A stretch of 14,006 nucleotides of DNA from CAYXDR01 sp046498185 (GTDB taxonomy: Bacteria > Desulfobacterota > DSM-4660 > Desulfatiglandales > Desulfatiglandaceae): assembly GCA_046498185.1 (NCBI GenBank), contig JAWOBE010000195.1, forward strand, positions 1-14,006, read 5' to 3'. Within the stretch, counting starts at the first letter, position 1. Each line of letters opens with the position of its first letter. The translations under genes and the position numbers were made by a program. Under the pieces are notes generated by a model. The model had not been told where the DNA came from and searched no databases. It saw only the letters and a list, made by a program, of their open reading frames with translations. This document shows positions 5,482 through 11,389 of the stretch, in pieces.

Positions 5482-6882
5482 GTGAGAGTCAAAAGCGACA
5501 TACTGCTTCTTTTCACTCAAGCTGCGATGGAATTGAGCTGGCTTTTCGCCGCAGGATCATTCCTGATGATGTCCGCTGCACATCGTACTTTTCCGCTGTT
5601 TGAAGGTTCAGTCGTTTTTTTACTGGCGATTTTGCTTACACGAATAACCCGGGGTAGGGGTTTAAGGGTTATCTGGGTGTTGGGGCTTCAAGTTTCGGGA
5701 TTTTTGCTTGGGGTTTCAAGTATGTTGTATTCTTTTTTTAGCCCGCATTTATTTTCGTATTTTAATCCGGAATGGATTTTATATATTTTTAACAGGTTAC
5801 AAGGTGCGGCTGATTGGCTGGCGTTTATAATCCTGCTTGTTTTTGCCTTTGTTTCCTGGCTGAGCGGGGTGGCGCTTGCACGCAAAACAACTGATTATGC
5901 TCTTGTGTGCTCTCGCTTTGATTTGGGCCTCACGGTGCTTTTGTGTCTATTCCTGGTAAAATTTCTATTCCTGGTGAAGGGAGGAATCCAATTAACGGCG
6001 CCGACAGCGGAGGCGATGATTTATCCGTTTTTTATTTTCGGCCTTATTGCGGTTGGATTAGCCAGGAACGGAGAAACGCCTTTTAAAGGTTTTATTTCCG
6101 GCTACAGGGGAATTGGTTTGCTTATAAGTTTTGGGGGTGTTGCCTTGGTTCTCGGAACGGGCTTGGTACTTTTTTTTATGCCTTTTTTGCAGGCCGGTGC
6201 CGAGATGGGCTATGCGGTGTTGAAAAGCGGGGCCGAACCACTTGGTCGCGTATTTGTCTCTATTTTACGATTTTTGTTTGCCGGAGCCAAAATGCGGTCT
6301 GAGCCGCCTGCCACTTCTTCTCAAGAGGATGGGAGTGGCCCGGTTTTGCCGACTGAAGGAGGCTGGGAGAGCGGTATTGTATTACAAATCCTGGGCTGGG
6401 TATTACTGGTACTTGGGGTGATTGTCGGAGTTTTCCTGTTGGGTTTGGGCCTATGGTATCTATTCGTCTGGCTTTCTTCGAGAACTTCCACACAGGAAGG
6501 AAGACCTGTGGTGAAAGCAGGCCTGCTAAAGTGGTTCCGGGGCTTGCATGGACTTCTTTTATCTTTCTGGAGAAGTGTCATACGCATTTTTGAAGTTTAC
6601 AAAAATGGTGCACAGTTTTTTTATTTTCTTATAAAGTGGGGGAGAAGGAGCGGAATGCAGCGGCTCGTGAATGAAACCCCTTGCGAATACGGGCAACGCC
6701 TGAAAGATCGATTTCCCTTGCTGGGGCGGGAAATATCGTGGATCGTAGATGCATTCAACCTTGAAGCATATCGAGAGGAGCCGGTTGACGACGGGCGAAT
6801 GAAAGTGCTGAAGCAAGCGAGAAGAAGACTTCTCCATGTCGCGAACTGGCCGTCACGGCTCAAATCCAGATTTTTGCGGTGA
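5482..6882 (+). CDS. Polytopic membrane protein with C-terminal DUF4129 domain
   Basis: The 466-residue product begins at a GTG 5 bp after the DUF58 gene; GGAGG (5464-5468) is a distant binding site, and translational coupling is likely. Hydrophobic segments fall near residues 10-30, 42-56, 62-82, 110-131, 146-165, 178-194, 210-234 and 300-331. A soluble tail (about 388-455) contains the DUF4129 pattern NETPCEYGQRLKDRFP (397-412). In TgpA-type proteins a transglutaminase-like domain sits between the membrane part and DUF4129. Here the segment between the last membrane spans (about 235-300) is short and has no Cys-His-Asp core. The third-base composition is more A/T-rich than in neighbouring genes, partly from Phe/Leu/Ile-rich helices. 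The exact function is unknown; it probably works with the MoxR/DUF58 pair at the inner membrane. Confidence 0.75.
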   Translation: MRVKSDILLLFTQAAMELSWLFAAGSFLMMSAAHRTFPLFEGSVVFLLAILLTRITRGRGLRVIWVLGLQVSGFLLGVSSMLYSFFSPHLFSYFNPEWILYIFNRLQGAADWLAFIILLVFAFVSWLSGVALARKTTDYALVCSRFDLGLTVLLCLFLVKFLFLVKGGIQLTAPTAEAMIYPFFIFGLIAVGLARNGETPFKGFISGYRGIGLLISFGGVALVLGTGLVLFFMPFLQAGAEMGYAVLKSGAEPLGRVFVSILRFLFAGAKMRSEPPATSSQEDGSGPVLPTEGGWESGIVLQILGWVLLVLGVIVGVFLLGLGLWYLFVWLSSRTSTQEGRPVVKAGLLKWFRGLHGLLLSFWRSVIRIFEVYKNGAQFFYFLIKWGRRSGMQRLVNETPCEYGQRLKDRFPLLGREISWIVDAFNLEAYREEPVDDGRMKVLKQARRRLLHVANWPSRLKSRFLR

Positions 6883-6952
6883 ACATACCTGCCCTCTTGT
6901 CTTTAACCCTATAATCGGCGTCGGCGTCGGTATCGGCTGTTTTTCAAATAGG

Positions 6953-6992
6953 CCGTAGGTCGGGTTTCCATCCCCGACATGTTATCGTTGTC
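6953..6992 (+). repeat. 40-bp direct repeat, copy 1 (with hairpin)
   Basis: Identical over 40 bp to 7340-7379. It contains an inverted repeat, GTCGGG (6959-6964) and CCCGAC (6973-6978), with an 8-nt loop, so it is a small REP-like hairpin unit. Confidence 0.85.
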
Positions 6993-7024
6993 AGCGAAGC
7001 GGTTGTCGTTGTCGTAATCGGTTT

Positions 7025-7074
7025 TTTGGAGTGTCGAAACGATGTTTTGACCTGGCCCGCACGGCCGGTGTAAG
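7025..7074 (+). repeat. Repeat C, copy 2 (50 bp)
   Basis: Diverged copy of 2260-2309 (41 of 50 identical), again directly after a repeat A fragment (6987-7020). Confidence 0.72.
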
Positions 7075-7111
7075 TTTTGGTAGCGCCTTCGGCGCGAGAT
7101 TTAAAATTTTA

Positions 7112-7138
7112 GACAGGATTGACAGGATTGACAGGATG
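7112..7138 (+). repeat. Three tandem 9-bp units (GACAGGATT)
   Basis: Two perfect GACAGGATT units and one GACAGGATG lie head to tail. Similar short tandem units are common in intergenic DNA of many environmental bacteria. No role can be assigned. Confidence 0.85.
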
Positions 7139-7147
7139 TTGGCCTCG

Positions 7148-7170
7148 CGCAGAGACGCAAAAGCGCAGAG
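7148..7170 (+). repeat. CGCAGAG short repeat pair
   Basis: Two CGCAGAG units (7148-7154 and 7164-7170) flank ACGCAAA, giving a minisatellite-like purine-rich stretch of a kind seen in many bacterial spacers. Nothing more can be supported. Confidence 0.5.
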
Positions 7171-7197
7171 AACAGAAAGAAAAAAAGGATAAGGATA

Positions 7198-7325
7198 CTC
7201 ATCGGTGAATGACGATGAGGATATATGTCCCGAAAAATAAACGGGTTCATTTTTCCGGACGAGCATCCCCATCTACACCTGTGCTGCCGCACAGCTGCCC
7301 TCGAATTCGAGGGTTCACCGATGAG
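7198..7325. repeat. 128-bp block bounded by perfect 12-bp inverted repeats
   Basis: CTCATCGGTGAA (7198-7209) and TTCACCGATGAG (7314-7325) are exact inverse complements. Inside are a hairpin with 11 of 12 pairs (7227-7238 with 7249-7260) and a 16-bp perfect palindrome, CCCTCGAATTCGAGGG (7298-7313), abutting the right arm. No gene is present. It may be a small non-autonomous mobile element or a structured RNA/DNA site; no clear target duplication was found. Confidence 0.6.
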
Positions 7326-7339
7326 AGACTTAGTATTCC

Positions 7340-7379
7340 CCGTAGGTCGGGTTTCCATCCCCGACATGTTATCGTTGTC
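7340..7379 (+). repeat. 40-bp direct repeat, copy 2 (with hairpin)
   Basis: Exact copy of 6953-6992. The two copies flank about 350 bp that includes repeat C and the 128-bp inverted-repeat block. Confidence 0.85.
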
Positions 7380-7450
7380 GTAATCGATTTCCCCTCGGCG
7401 TCGGCGTCGGTATCGTCTGTTTTTCAGGTAGTGCTTTTGGATTCCGATTT

Positions 7451-7482
7451 GCTAACCGCTAAGAGCTAATGGCTAATAGCTT
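7451..7482 (+). repeat. Heptamer array GCTAANN (four units)
   Basis: Four consecutive heptamers begin GCTAA (GCTAACC, GCTAAGA, GCTAATG, GCTAATA), followed by GCTT. The 7-bp phase is perfect. The array is placed just before palindromic element copy II and has no counterpart in copy I. Confidence 0.8.
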
Positions 7483-7486
7483 GGGT

Positions 7487-7718
7487 TTCCGGCTGCGCCG
7501 GGGGCTTCGCTGCGGGAGCTTCATATTTCGTAGTTCTCCACGAGGAAGACTCGCTATTTTTTGTGGGAGCGGTTTTTAACCGCGATAAAGCAATCAGCAC
7601 CGAAGTAGATTGACACGCAAGCTTTGGCTCTTACACCGAAGCCTCCCGCATGAGACCCCTTCTCCCCGATGAATCTCCCGCATCGAAGCCCCCGCCACAG
7701 CCTTTATTCTTCTTGATG
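7487..7718. repeat. Imperfect-palindromic intergenic element, copy II
   Basis: Full-length relative of 1954-2186. The arms 7503-7524 and 7669-7690 pair at 20 of 22 positions. Relative to copy I, several changes preserve pairing, for example C7505-G7688 in place of T1972-A2156. It contains the REP-like hairpin at 7562-7586. Confidence 0.75.
7562..7586 (+). repeat. REP-like hairpin, copy II
   Basis: Same head and tail as copy I (2029-2053), with the stem GCGGTT (7569-7574) / AACCGC (7578-7583) and loop TTT. The fifth stem pair is T-A here and A-T in copy I, a compensatory change. Confidence 0.65.
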
Positions 7719-7721
7719 TAA

Positions 7722-7770
7722 GTCGTTGTCAGTGAAGCGAAGCGAAACGGTTGTCGTTGTCGTAATCGAT
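7722..7770 (+). repeat. Repeat A, copy 3 (diverged)
   Basis: From about 7728 this follows repeat A (1856-1899) with a few substitutions and a one-base deletion, ending in the same hexamers GTCGTT, GTCGTA and ATCGAT. As in the first spacer it lies directly downstream of the palindromic element. Confidence 0.75.
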
Positions 7771-7822
7771 CTCAGGTAGGCGTCGGTATCGGCTGTTTTT
7801 AAAGTAGTGCTTTTTTCCGCCA

Positions 7823-7864
7823 GCTAAGAGCTAACGGCTAACGGCTAATGGCTGGTGGCTGATA
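7823..7864 (+). repeat. Heptamer array GCTAANN / GCTNNNN (six units)
   Basis: Six in-phase 7-bp units: GCTAAGA, GCTAACG twice, GCTAATG, GCTGGTG and GCTGATA. The last two have decayed. Similar in sequence to 7451-7482; both arrays follow the phrase GTAGTGCTTTT. Confidence 0.8.
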
Positions 7865-7935
7865 CCTTCGGATTACGATACGCACCCTGGAGGTCCTGGA
7901 CGAATTTTCATCAAGCTAGTGTAAAATTAATTGTC

Positions 7936-7963
7936 TTGACAATGGAAGATGATTTAATATACT
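7936..7963 (+). promoter_or_regulatory. Sigma70-type promoter for yceD-rpmF-plsX-fabG-acpP
   Basis: Perfect TTGACA (7936-7941), 16-bp spacer, TATACT (7958-7963; five of six matches). Predicted transcription start is near 7970, leaving a leader of about 50 nt before the ATG at 8022. It is the best promoter match in the window and sits just after the repeat block. Confidence 0.7.
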
Positions 7964-8021
7964 GACTTTTTACTTGAATTTCCGAATCGGGCTTCTTGGG
8001 TCCGGTTTATGGTTTTTGCTG

Positions 8022-8546
8022 ATGATCGTCGATTTAAACACGATTTCAAGTGTAACCCGCCGTTTTCATTTCACATTGGAACCGGAACGGTGGAAGGCGG
8101 ACGGTGATTTCGATCAGATTTTCGGGCCTGCTGGTCCTATTGAAGCCAGTATATCGATCTATAGAGCCGGGAGCAAGTTTGTACTGAACGGCGAGATATC
8201 CGGAAAGCTGCTTGCAAGGTGTGATAGATGCCTGGATGTTTTCGAAAATGATTTCTCCACCGCCTTCGAGATATACCTGATGTTTCCTGTAGAGGGTGAC
8301 ATCATGGAGGAAACGGAGCTCGACGATCAAGATATGGGTGTTGATTTCGTGACAGGTGATGAGGTGGATCTTGCCGCAATAGTCCGTGAACAAATTCACC
8401 TGGCTATGCCGATGAAGGTCTTGTGCAGTGAAAATTGCGCAGGAATATGCCCTGGATGCGGTGCCAACCTGAACAGGGAGCCCTGCCGTTGCAAGAGGGA
8501 AAAAACATCACTTTGTTCACAGCTCGAGAGAATAATAAAGAATTGA
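8022..8546 (+). CDS. yceD: YceD / DUF177 family protein
   Basis: This 174-residue DUF177 protein has a cysteine pair at C67/C70 (ARCDRCL). It also has a C-terminal cysteine cluster (C135, C139, C143, C146, C155, C157) in a CAGICPGCGANLN context, probably binding zinc. Family members almost always precede rpmF, as here, and are implicated in 23S rRNA accumulation or ribosome assembly in bacteria and plastids; the mechanism is unclear. The frame is open from a TTG at 7974. That codon would lie only about four bases from the predicted transcript start and would add a hydrophobic stretch not expected for this family. The ATG at 8022 gives the typical N-terminus MIVDLNTIS, although no clear Shine-Dalgarno precedes it. 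It is the first gene of the fatty-acid/ribosome cluster. Confidence 0.82.
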   Translation: MIVDLNTISSVTRRFHFTLEPERWKADGDFDQIFGPAGPIEASISIYRAGSKFVLNGEISGKLLARCDRCLDVFENDFSTAFEIYLMFPVEGDIMEETELDDQDMGVDFVTGDEVDLAAIVREQIHLAMPMKVLCSENCAGICPGCGANLNREPCRCKREKTSLCSQLERIIKN

Positions 8547-8628
8547 CCGAATAGGCGCCGATTCGTTAAAGGTTGGATTTATAAGTGGAATTAGCAATCG
8601 TTTTCGGTTGAGCGCCGGGAGAGAAAAA

Positions 8629-8811
8629 ATGGCGGTACCAAAGAAAAAGAAATCCAAATCACGGAGGGACCAGCGTCGTTCCCACGATCATTTGAGAATG
8701 CCGCAGGTTGCCGAGTGCCCCCAGTGCCAGGAACCTGTATTGCCCCATCACGTTTGTCCGGAATGTGGAACATACAGGGGCAGAACTATTTTAAAGGAAA
8801 AAGAGAGCTGA
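8629..8811 (+). CDS. rpmF: 50S ribosomal protein L32
   Basis: This 60-residue protein begins MAVPKKKKSKSRRDQRRSH, the standard L32 N-terminus. Four cysteines in two CxxC pairs (C30/C33 and C43/C46) mark the zinc-binding form. The frame opens earlier, but the ATG at 8629 has GGGAG (8617-8621) seven bases upstream and yields the normal protein. L32 is a component of the large ribosomal subunit. It lies 82 bp after yceD and ends one base before the plsX start codon, the classic yceD-rpmF-plsX arrangement that links ribosome and membrane-lipid synthesis. Confidence 0.97.
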   Translation: MAVPKKKKSKSRRDQRRSHDHLRMPQVAECPQCQEPVLPHHVCPECGTYRGRTILKEKES

Positions 8812-8812
8812 A

Positions 8813-9805
8813 ATGAAAGTCGCCGTGGACGCCATGGGCGGGGACAACTCTCCGCGAGTGGTTGTGCAGGGCGTGCTGGAAGCCGTGTCCGAACCGGGCG
8901 TGGAAGCGGTGCTTGTGGGGGATGAGCGAGCGGTAGTTTGTGAACTCGGGGCCGGAGGTTTGCCGGACGGGGTTAATCTTCATCACTGCAGCGAAGTGGT
9001 GGGTATGGACGAGCCTCCTCTGAAGGCCGTACGCATGAAGCGGGAATCATCTATTCGCGTGGCTTTTGAACTGGTGAAGCAGGGAAAAGCCGATGCGGTC
9101 GTAAGCGCCGGTAATTCAGGTGCCATGCTCGCGGCGGGGATATTGGTCCTCGGTCGGCTGGAGGGAGTCGAACGGCCTGGTATAGCCAGTATTTTCCCTG
9201 GGCAAAATGAACCGGTGGTTATGATGGACGTTGGTGCCAACGTGGATTGCCGTCCTTTCCACCTGTTTCAATTCGGTGTTATGGCCGATGCGTTTTGCCG
9301 TGTTTGCCTGGACGTGGATTCTCCCAAAATAGGTCTTTTGAACATAGGCGAGGAAAACCACAAAGGTAATGAAGTTGTACGAAACGCTGGCGAACTGTTT
9401 CGTGACTGCCCCTTGAATTTTTTCGGAAATGTCGAAGGCCGGGACATTTTCAACGGAAAAGTTGATGCGGTGATCTGTGATGGTTTTGTCGGGAATGTGG
9501 CGCTCAAATTAGTCGAAGGTGTTTCAGAGGCTCTTGGACGGTTTTTCAGGGATGAGTTGATGGGAAGTGTTCAAGGTAAACTGTCTATGTTGTTCGGGCG
9601 GCGCGTATTCAGCCGGTTTTTCGAAAAATATAATTATCAGGTTTACGGTGGAGCGCCATTGCTTGGGATAAAGGGCGTCGCAATAGTTTGCCACGGCGGG
9701 TCTTCGTCAAGAGCCATCAAAAACGCTGTTATAATGGCGGCCAGGTATGCCGCCAGCGGTGTTGCGGAGAAAACCGCCCGAGCCGTAGCTTCTTTCGGCC
9801 AATAA
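8813..9805 (+). CDS. plsX: Phosphate acyltransferase PlsX
   Basis: This 330-residue protein, normal for the family, starts MKVAVDAMGGDNSP. It contains the conserved SAGNSGAMLA (98-107), MMDVGANVDC, GNVEGRDI and CDGFVGNVALKL blocks. PlsX converts acyl-ACP and phosphate to acyl-phosphate, the donor used by PlsY to acylate glycerol-3-phosphate; it is a peripheral membrane enzyme. The ATG follows the rpmF stop by one base, so translational coupling is likely. In many bacteria fabH and fabD come next, but here plsX is followed after 65 bp by fabG. Confidence 0.96.
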   Translation: MKVAVDAMGGDNSPRVVVQGVLEAVSEPGVEAVLVGDERAVVCELGAGGLPDGVNLHHCSEVVGMDEPPLKAVRMKRESSIRVAFELVKQGKADAVVSAGNSGAMLAAGILVLGRLEGVERPGIASIFPGQNEPVVMMDVGANVDCRPFHLFQFGVMADAFCRVCLDVDSPKIGLLNIGEENHKGNEVVRNAGELFRDCPLNFFGNVEGRDIFNGKVDAVICDGFVGNVALKLVEGVSEALGRFFRDELMGSVQGKLSMLFGRRVFSRFFEKYNYQVYGGAPLLGIKGVAIVCHGGSSSRAIKNAVIMAARYAASGVAEKTARAVASFGQ

Positions 9806-9870
9806 AAAAGATCGGTGATTGAGGCGCTTTTATTAGTATAGTTTGAATGGCAGGAAGGGAGGGATACGGC

Positions 9871-10617
9871 GTGTCCGATAACAGTCGTGTAGTGGTTATC
9901 ACCGGCGGGTCCAAAGGTATAGGCAGGTCGGTGGCCCTGCGTTTTGCAGCGGAAAAAGCCGATATTGTTTTGATCCATTACGATCCCGACGAAGATGATG
10001 CCGCGCGGACGGTGGGGGAGATAGAATCACTGGGTGCGGCCGCCGAAAGTGTGAAATTGGATGTATCTTCAATGAAAGGGGTTGAAGAAGCATTCTCTGG
10101 TATTGTGGAAAATCACGGCCGGGTCGACGTGTTGGTAAACAATGCCGGTATAACCCGGGATATGCTGGTTATGCGCATGAACGAGCAGGATTGGGATGCG
10201 GTGATAGCGGTCAATTTGAAGAGCGTATTCAATTGCACTCATGCGGTTCTCCGAACGATGGCCAGGCAGCGAAGCGGCCGCATCGTAAATATCTCATCGG
10301 TTGTGGGGCAGATAGGTAATGCCGGACAGGCTAATTACGCCGCTTCGAAGGCGGGGATTCTCGGATTCTCTAAAAGCGTAGCGAAGGAAATGGCGGGACG
10401 GGGCATCACCGTCAATGCCGTAGCACCCGGGTATATAGACACCGGGATGACTTCAGGGCTTCCGGATAAAGTTAAGAAGGAGTTTCTTTCCCAGATACCT
10501 CTGAGGCGGATCGGACGCCCGGAGGATGTTGCCGAGGCGGTTTACTGGTTGAGCACAGATGCGGCCGGTTATATAACCGGCCAGGTTATTCATGTAAGCG
10601 GCGGCATGTATATGTAA
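9871..10617 (+). CDS. fabG: 3-oxoacyl-[acyl-carrier-protein] reductase FabG
   Basis: This 248-residue short-chain dehydrogenase has the cofactor motif TGGSKGIG (11-18), NNAG (90-93), N115, and the catalytic S143, Y156 and K160. Each is shifted by five from the E. coli FabG numbering (S138, Y151, K155, N110). It reduces 3-oxoacyl-ACP with NADPH in fatty-acid elongation. The frame opens at an ATG at 9847, but the GTG at 9871 lies seven bases after GGAAGGGAGGG (9853-9863) and gives the family's usual N-terminus. FabG paralogues for other 3-oxoacyl substrates exist, but acpP and fabF next door support the fatty-acid role. Confidence 0.93.
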   Translation: MSDNSRVVVITGGSKGIGRSVALRFAAEKADIVLIHYDPDEDDAARTVGEIESLGAAAESVKLDVSSMKGVEEAFSGIVENHGRVDVLVNNAGITRDMLVMRMNEQDWDAVIAVNLKSVFNCTHAVLRTMARQRSGRIVNISSVVGQIGNAGQANYAASKAGILGFSKSVAKEMAGRGITVNAVAPGYIDTGMTSGLPDKVKKEFLSQIPLRRIGRPEDVAEAVYWLSTDAAGYITGQVIHVSGGMYM

Positions 10618-10761
10618 TGTTATTGATGCTTAATTGTTTGTGTTAGTATCTATTAAGGTTGGGTTGATTGTTTGAGGCGGTGGGTCAGCAGAGCATCTAA
10701 TCCCTGTTTGCGTCCGGCCGCGTGCGTGAGAAAAAAAAGAAAAATCAGGAGGTGGAGCTGT

Positions 10762-11004
10762 ATGGCATCCGTTGATGAAAAAATCAAAAAAATTATTTGT
10801 GAGCAGCTTGATGTCGATGAGAAAAACGTGGTTCCGGAAGCTTCTTTTGTAGACGATTTGGGAGCCGATTCCCTGGATCAGGTGGAGCTGATTATGGCGA
10901 TGGAGGAAGAGTTTGAAATTTCCATTCCTGATGAGGATGCGGAAACCATAAGAACGCTCCAGGATGCTATAAATTACATTGAAAAGGCGATAGAAAATAA
11001 ATAG
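10762..11004 (+). CDS. acpP: Acyl carrier protein
   Basis: This 80-residue acidic protein has the phosphopantetheine attachment motif GADSLDQVE with S37. It has the expected four-helix pattern and pI-lowering Asp/Glu content. It carries the growing acyl chain for FabG, FabF and PlsX-linked steps. The ATG at 10762 is preceded by AGGAGGT (10747-10753) eight bases away; the open frame upstream to 10672 is arginine-rich and not ACP-like, so it is excluded. The gene lies 144 bp after fabG, which leaves room for an internal promoter, but none is clear. Confidence 0.96.
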   Translation: MASVDEKIKKIICEQLDVDEKNVVPEASFVDDLGADSLDQVELIMAMEEEFEISIPDEDAETIRTLQDAINYIEKAIENK

Positions 11005-11389
11005 TGCTCATCCGGAAATGCCGGATGTGAACTAATGCGAACTAAATAGATTTTATTGCCGTTCAAGGCCTCGACCGCTGTATGTATAAACAACGGTTGG
11101 GAGATACGGAGTCAGCCGGGGAATTTTCCCCGGCCGGAAATTTTAAACTTCGGGTGCTTTTGCACGACTTCCTGCAAAACCCTTAGGGCCGGGGACACCG
11201 GGGAAGCTGAACATGAAACTTTTCAAATCGGCCTGCGGGAAGAAACCCCTGTGATTTAAGTGCACCCTCAGTGCCGCGGTTCATGGATCCCGATAGATGT
11301 TTTGGTATGGCACCGCCTCCGCTGTAGAAGTGGATGTGCCGGTGGCAGGTCCTTCGACCGATGGCCCCGCTGATAAGAGGAAGGATGCA
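11005..11389. other. Structured 385-bp gap between acpP and fabF
   Basis: The region is GC-rich and contains inverted repeats. One hairpin (CATCCGG 11009-11015, loop AAATG, CCGGATG 11021-11027) begins five bases after the acpP stop codon. A strong stem, GCCGGGGAA (11115-11123) / TTCCCCGGC (11126-11134), follows, and CCGGGGA recurs at 11189-11195 and 11198-11204. None ends in a T-run. The open frame 11056-11259 resembles no protein I know and has no binding site. The stems could end or attenuate acpP transcripts or form a leader for fabF. I do not recognise a known riboswitch class. Confidence 0.5.

Larger units (their letters stand above)
6883..8021. other. Large repeat-filled intergenic region
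   Basis: About 1.1 kb separates the MoxR operon from the fatty-acid cluster. From left to right it holds RTCGNN hexamers (6913-6936), a 40-bp repeat (6953-6992), a repeat A remnant (6987-7020), repeat C (7025-7074) and a 9-bp tandem repeat (7112-7138). Then come a CGCAGAG repeat (7148-7170), an inverted-repeat-bounded block (7198-7325), the second 40-bp repeat (7340-7379), more hexamers and a heptamer array (7451-7482). It ends with palindromic element copy II (7487-7718), repeat A (7722-7770), a second heptamer array (7823-7864) and the promoter at 7936-7963. Open frames here on both strands are repeat artefacts without binding sites. Confidence 0.75.

Noticed and set aside
6991..7469. Several small open frames on both strands in the repeat spacer
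   Set aside because: They translate repeat modules, lack ribosome binding sites and overlap one another.
1850..7864. CRISPR array
   Set aside because: The repeats are not regularly spaced with unique spacers of similar length, and no cas genes are present.
7974..8021. TTG start for yceD adding 16 hydrophobic residues
   Set aside because: It would begin about four bases from the predicted transcript start and is not typical of the family; the ATG at 8022 gives the usual N-terminus.
11160..11176. Sigma54-like promoter (TTGCACG ... CTGCA) upstream of fabF
   Set aside because: The -24/-12 spacing is one base too long and the -24 GG is not intact.
11056..11259. 67-codon open frame between acpP and fabF
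   Set aside because: No binding site or recognisable domain, and it covers inverted repeats.
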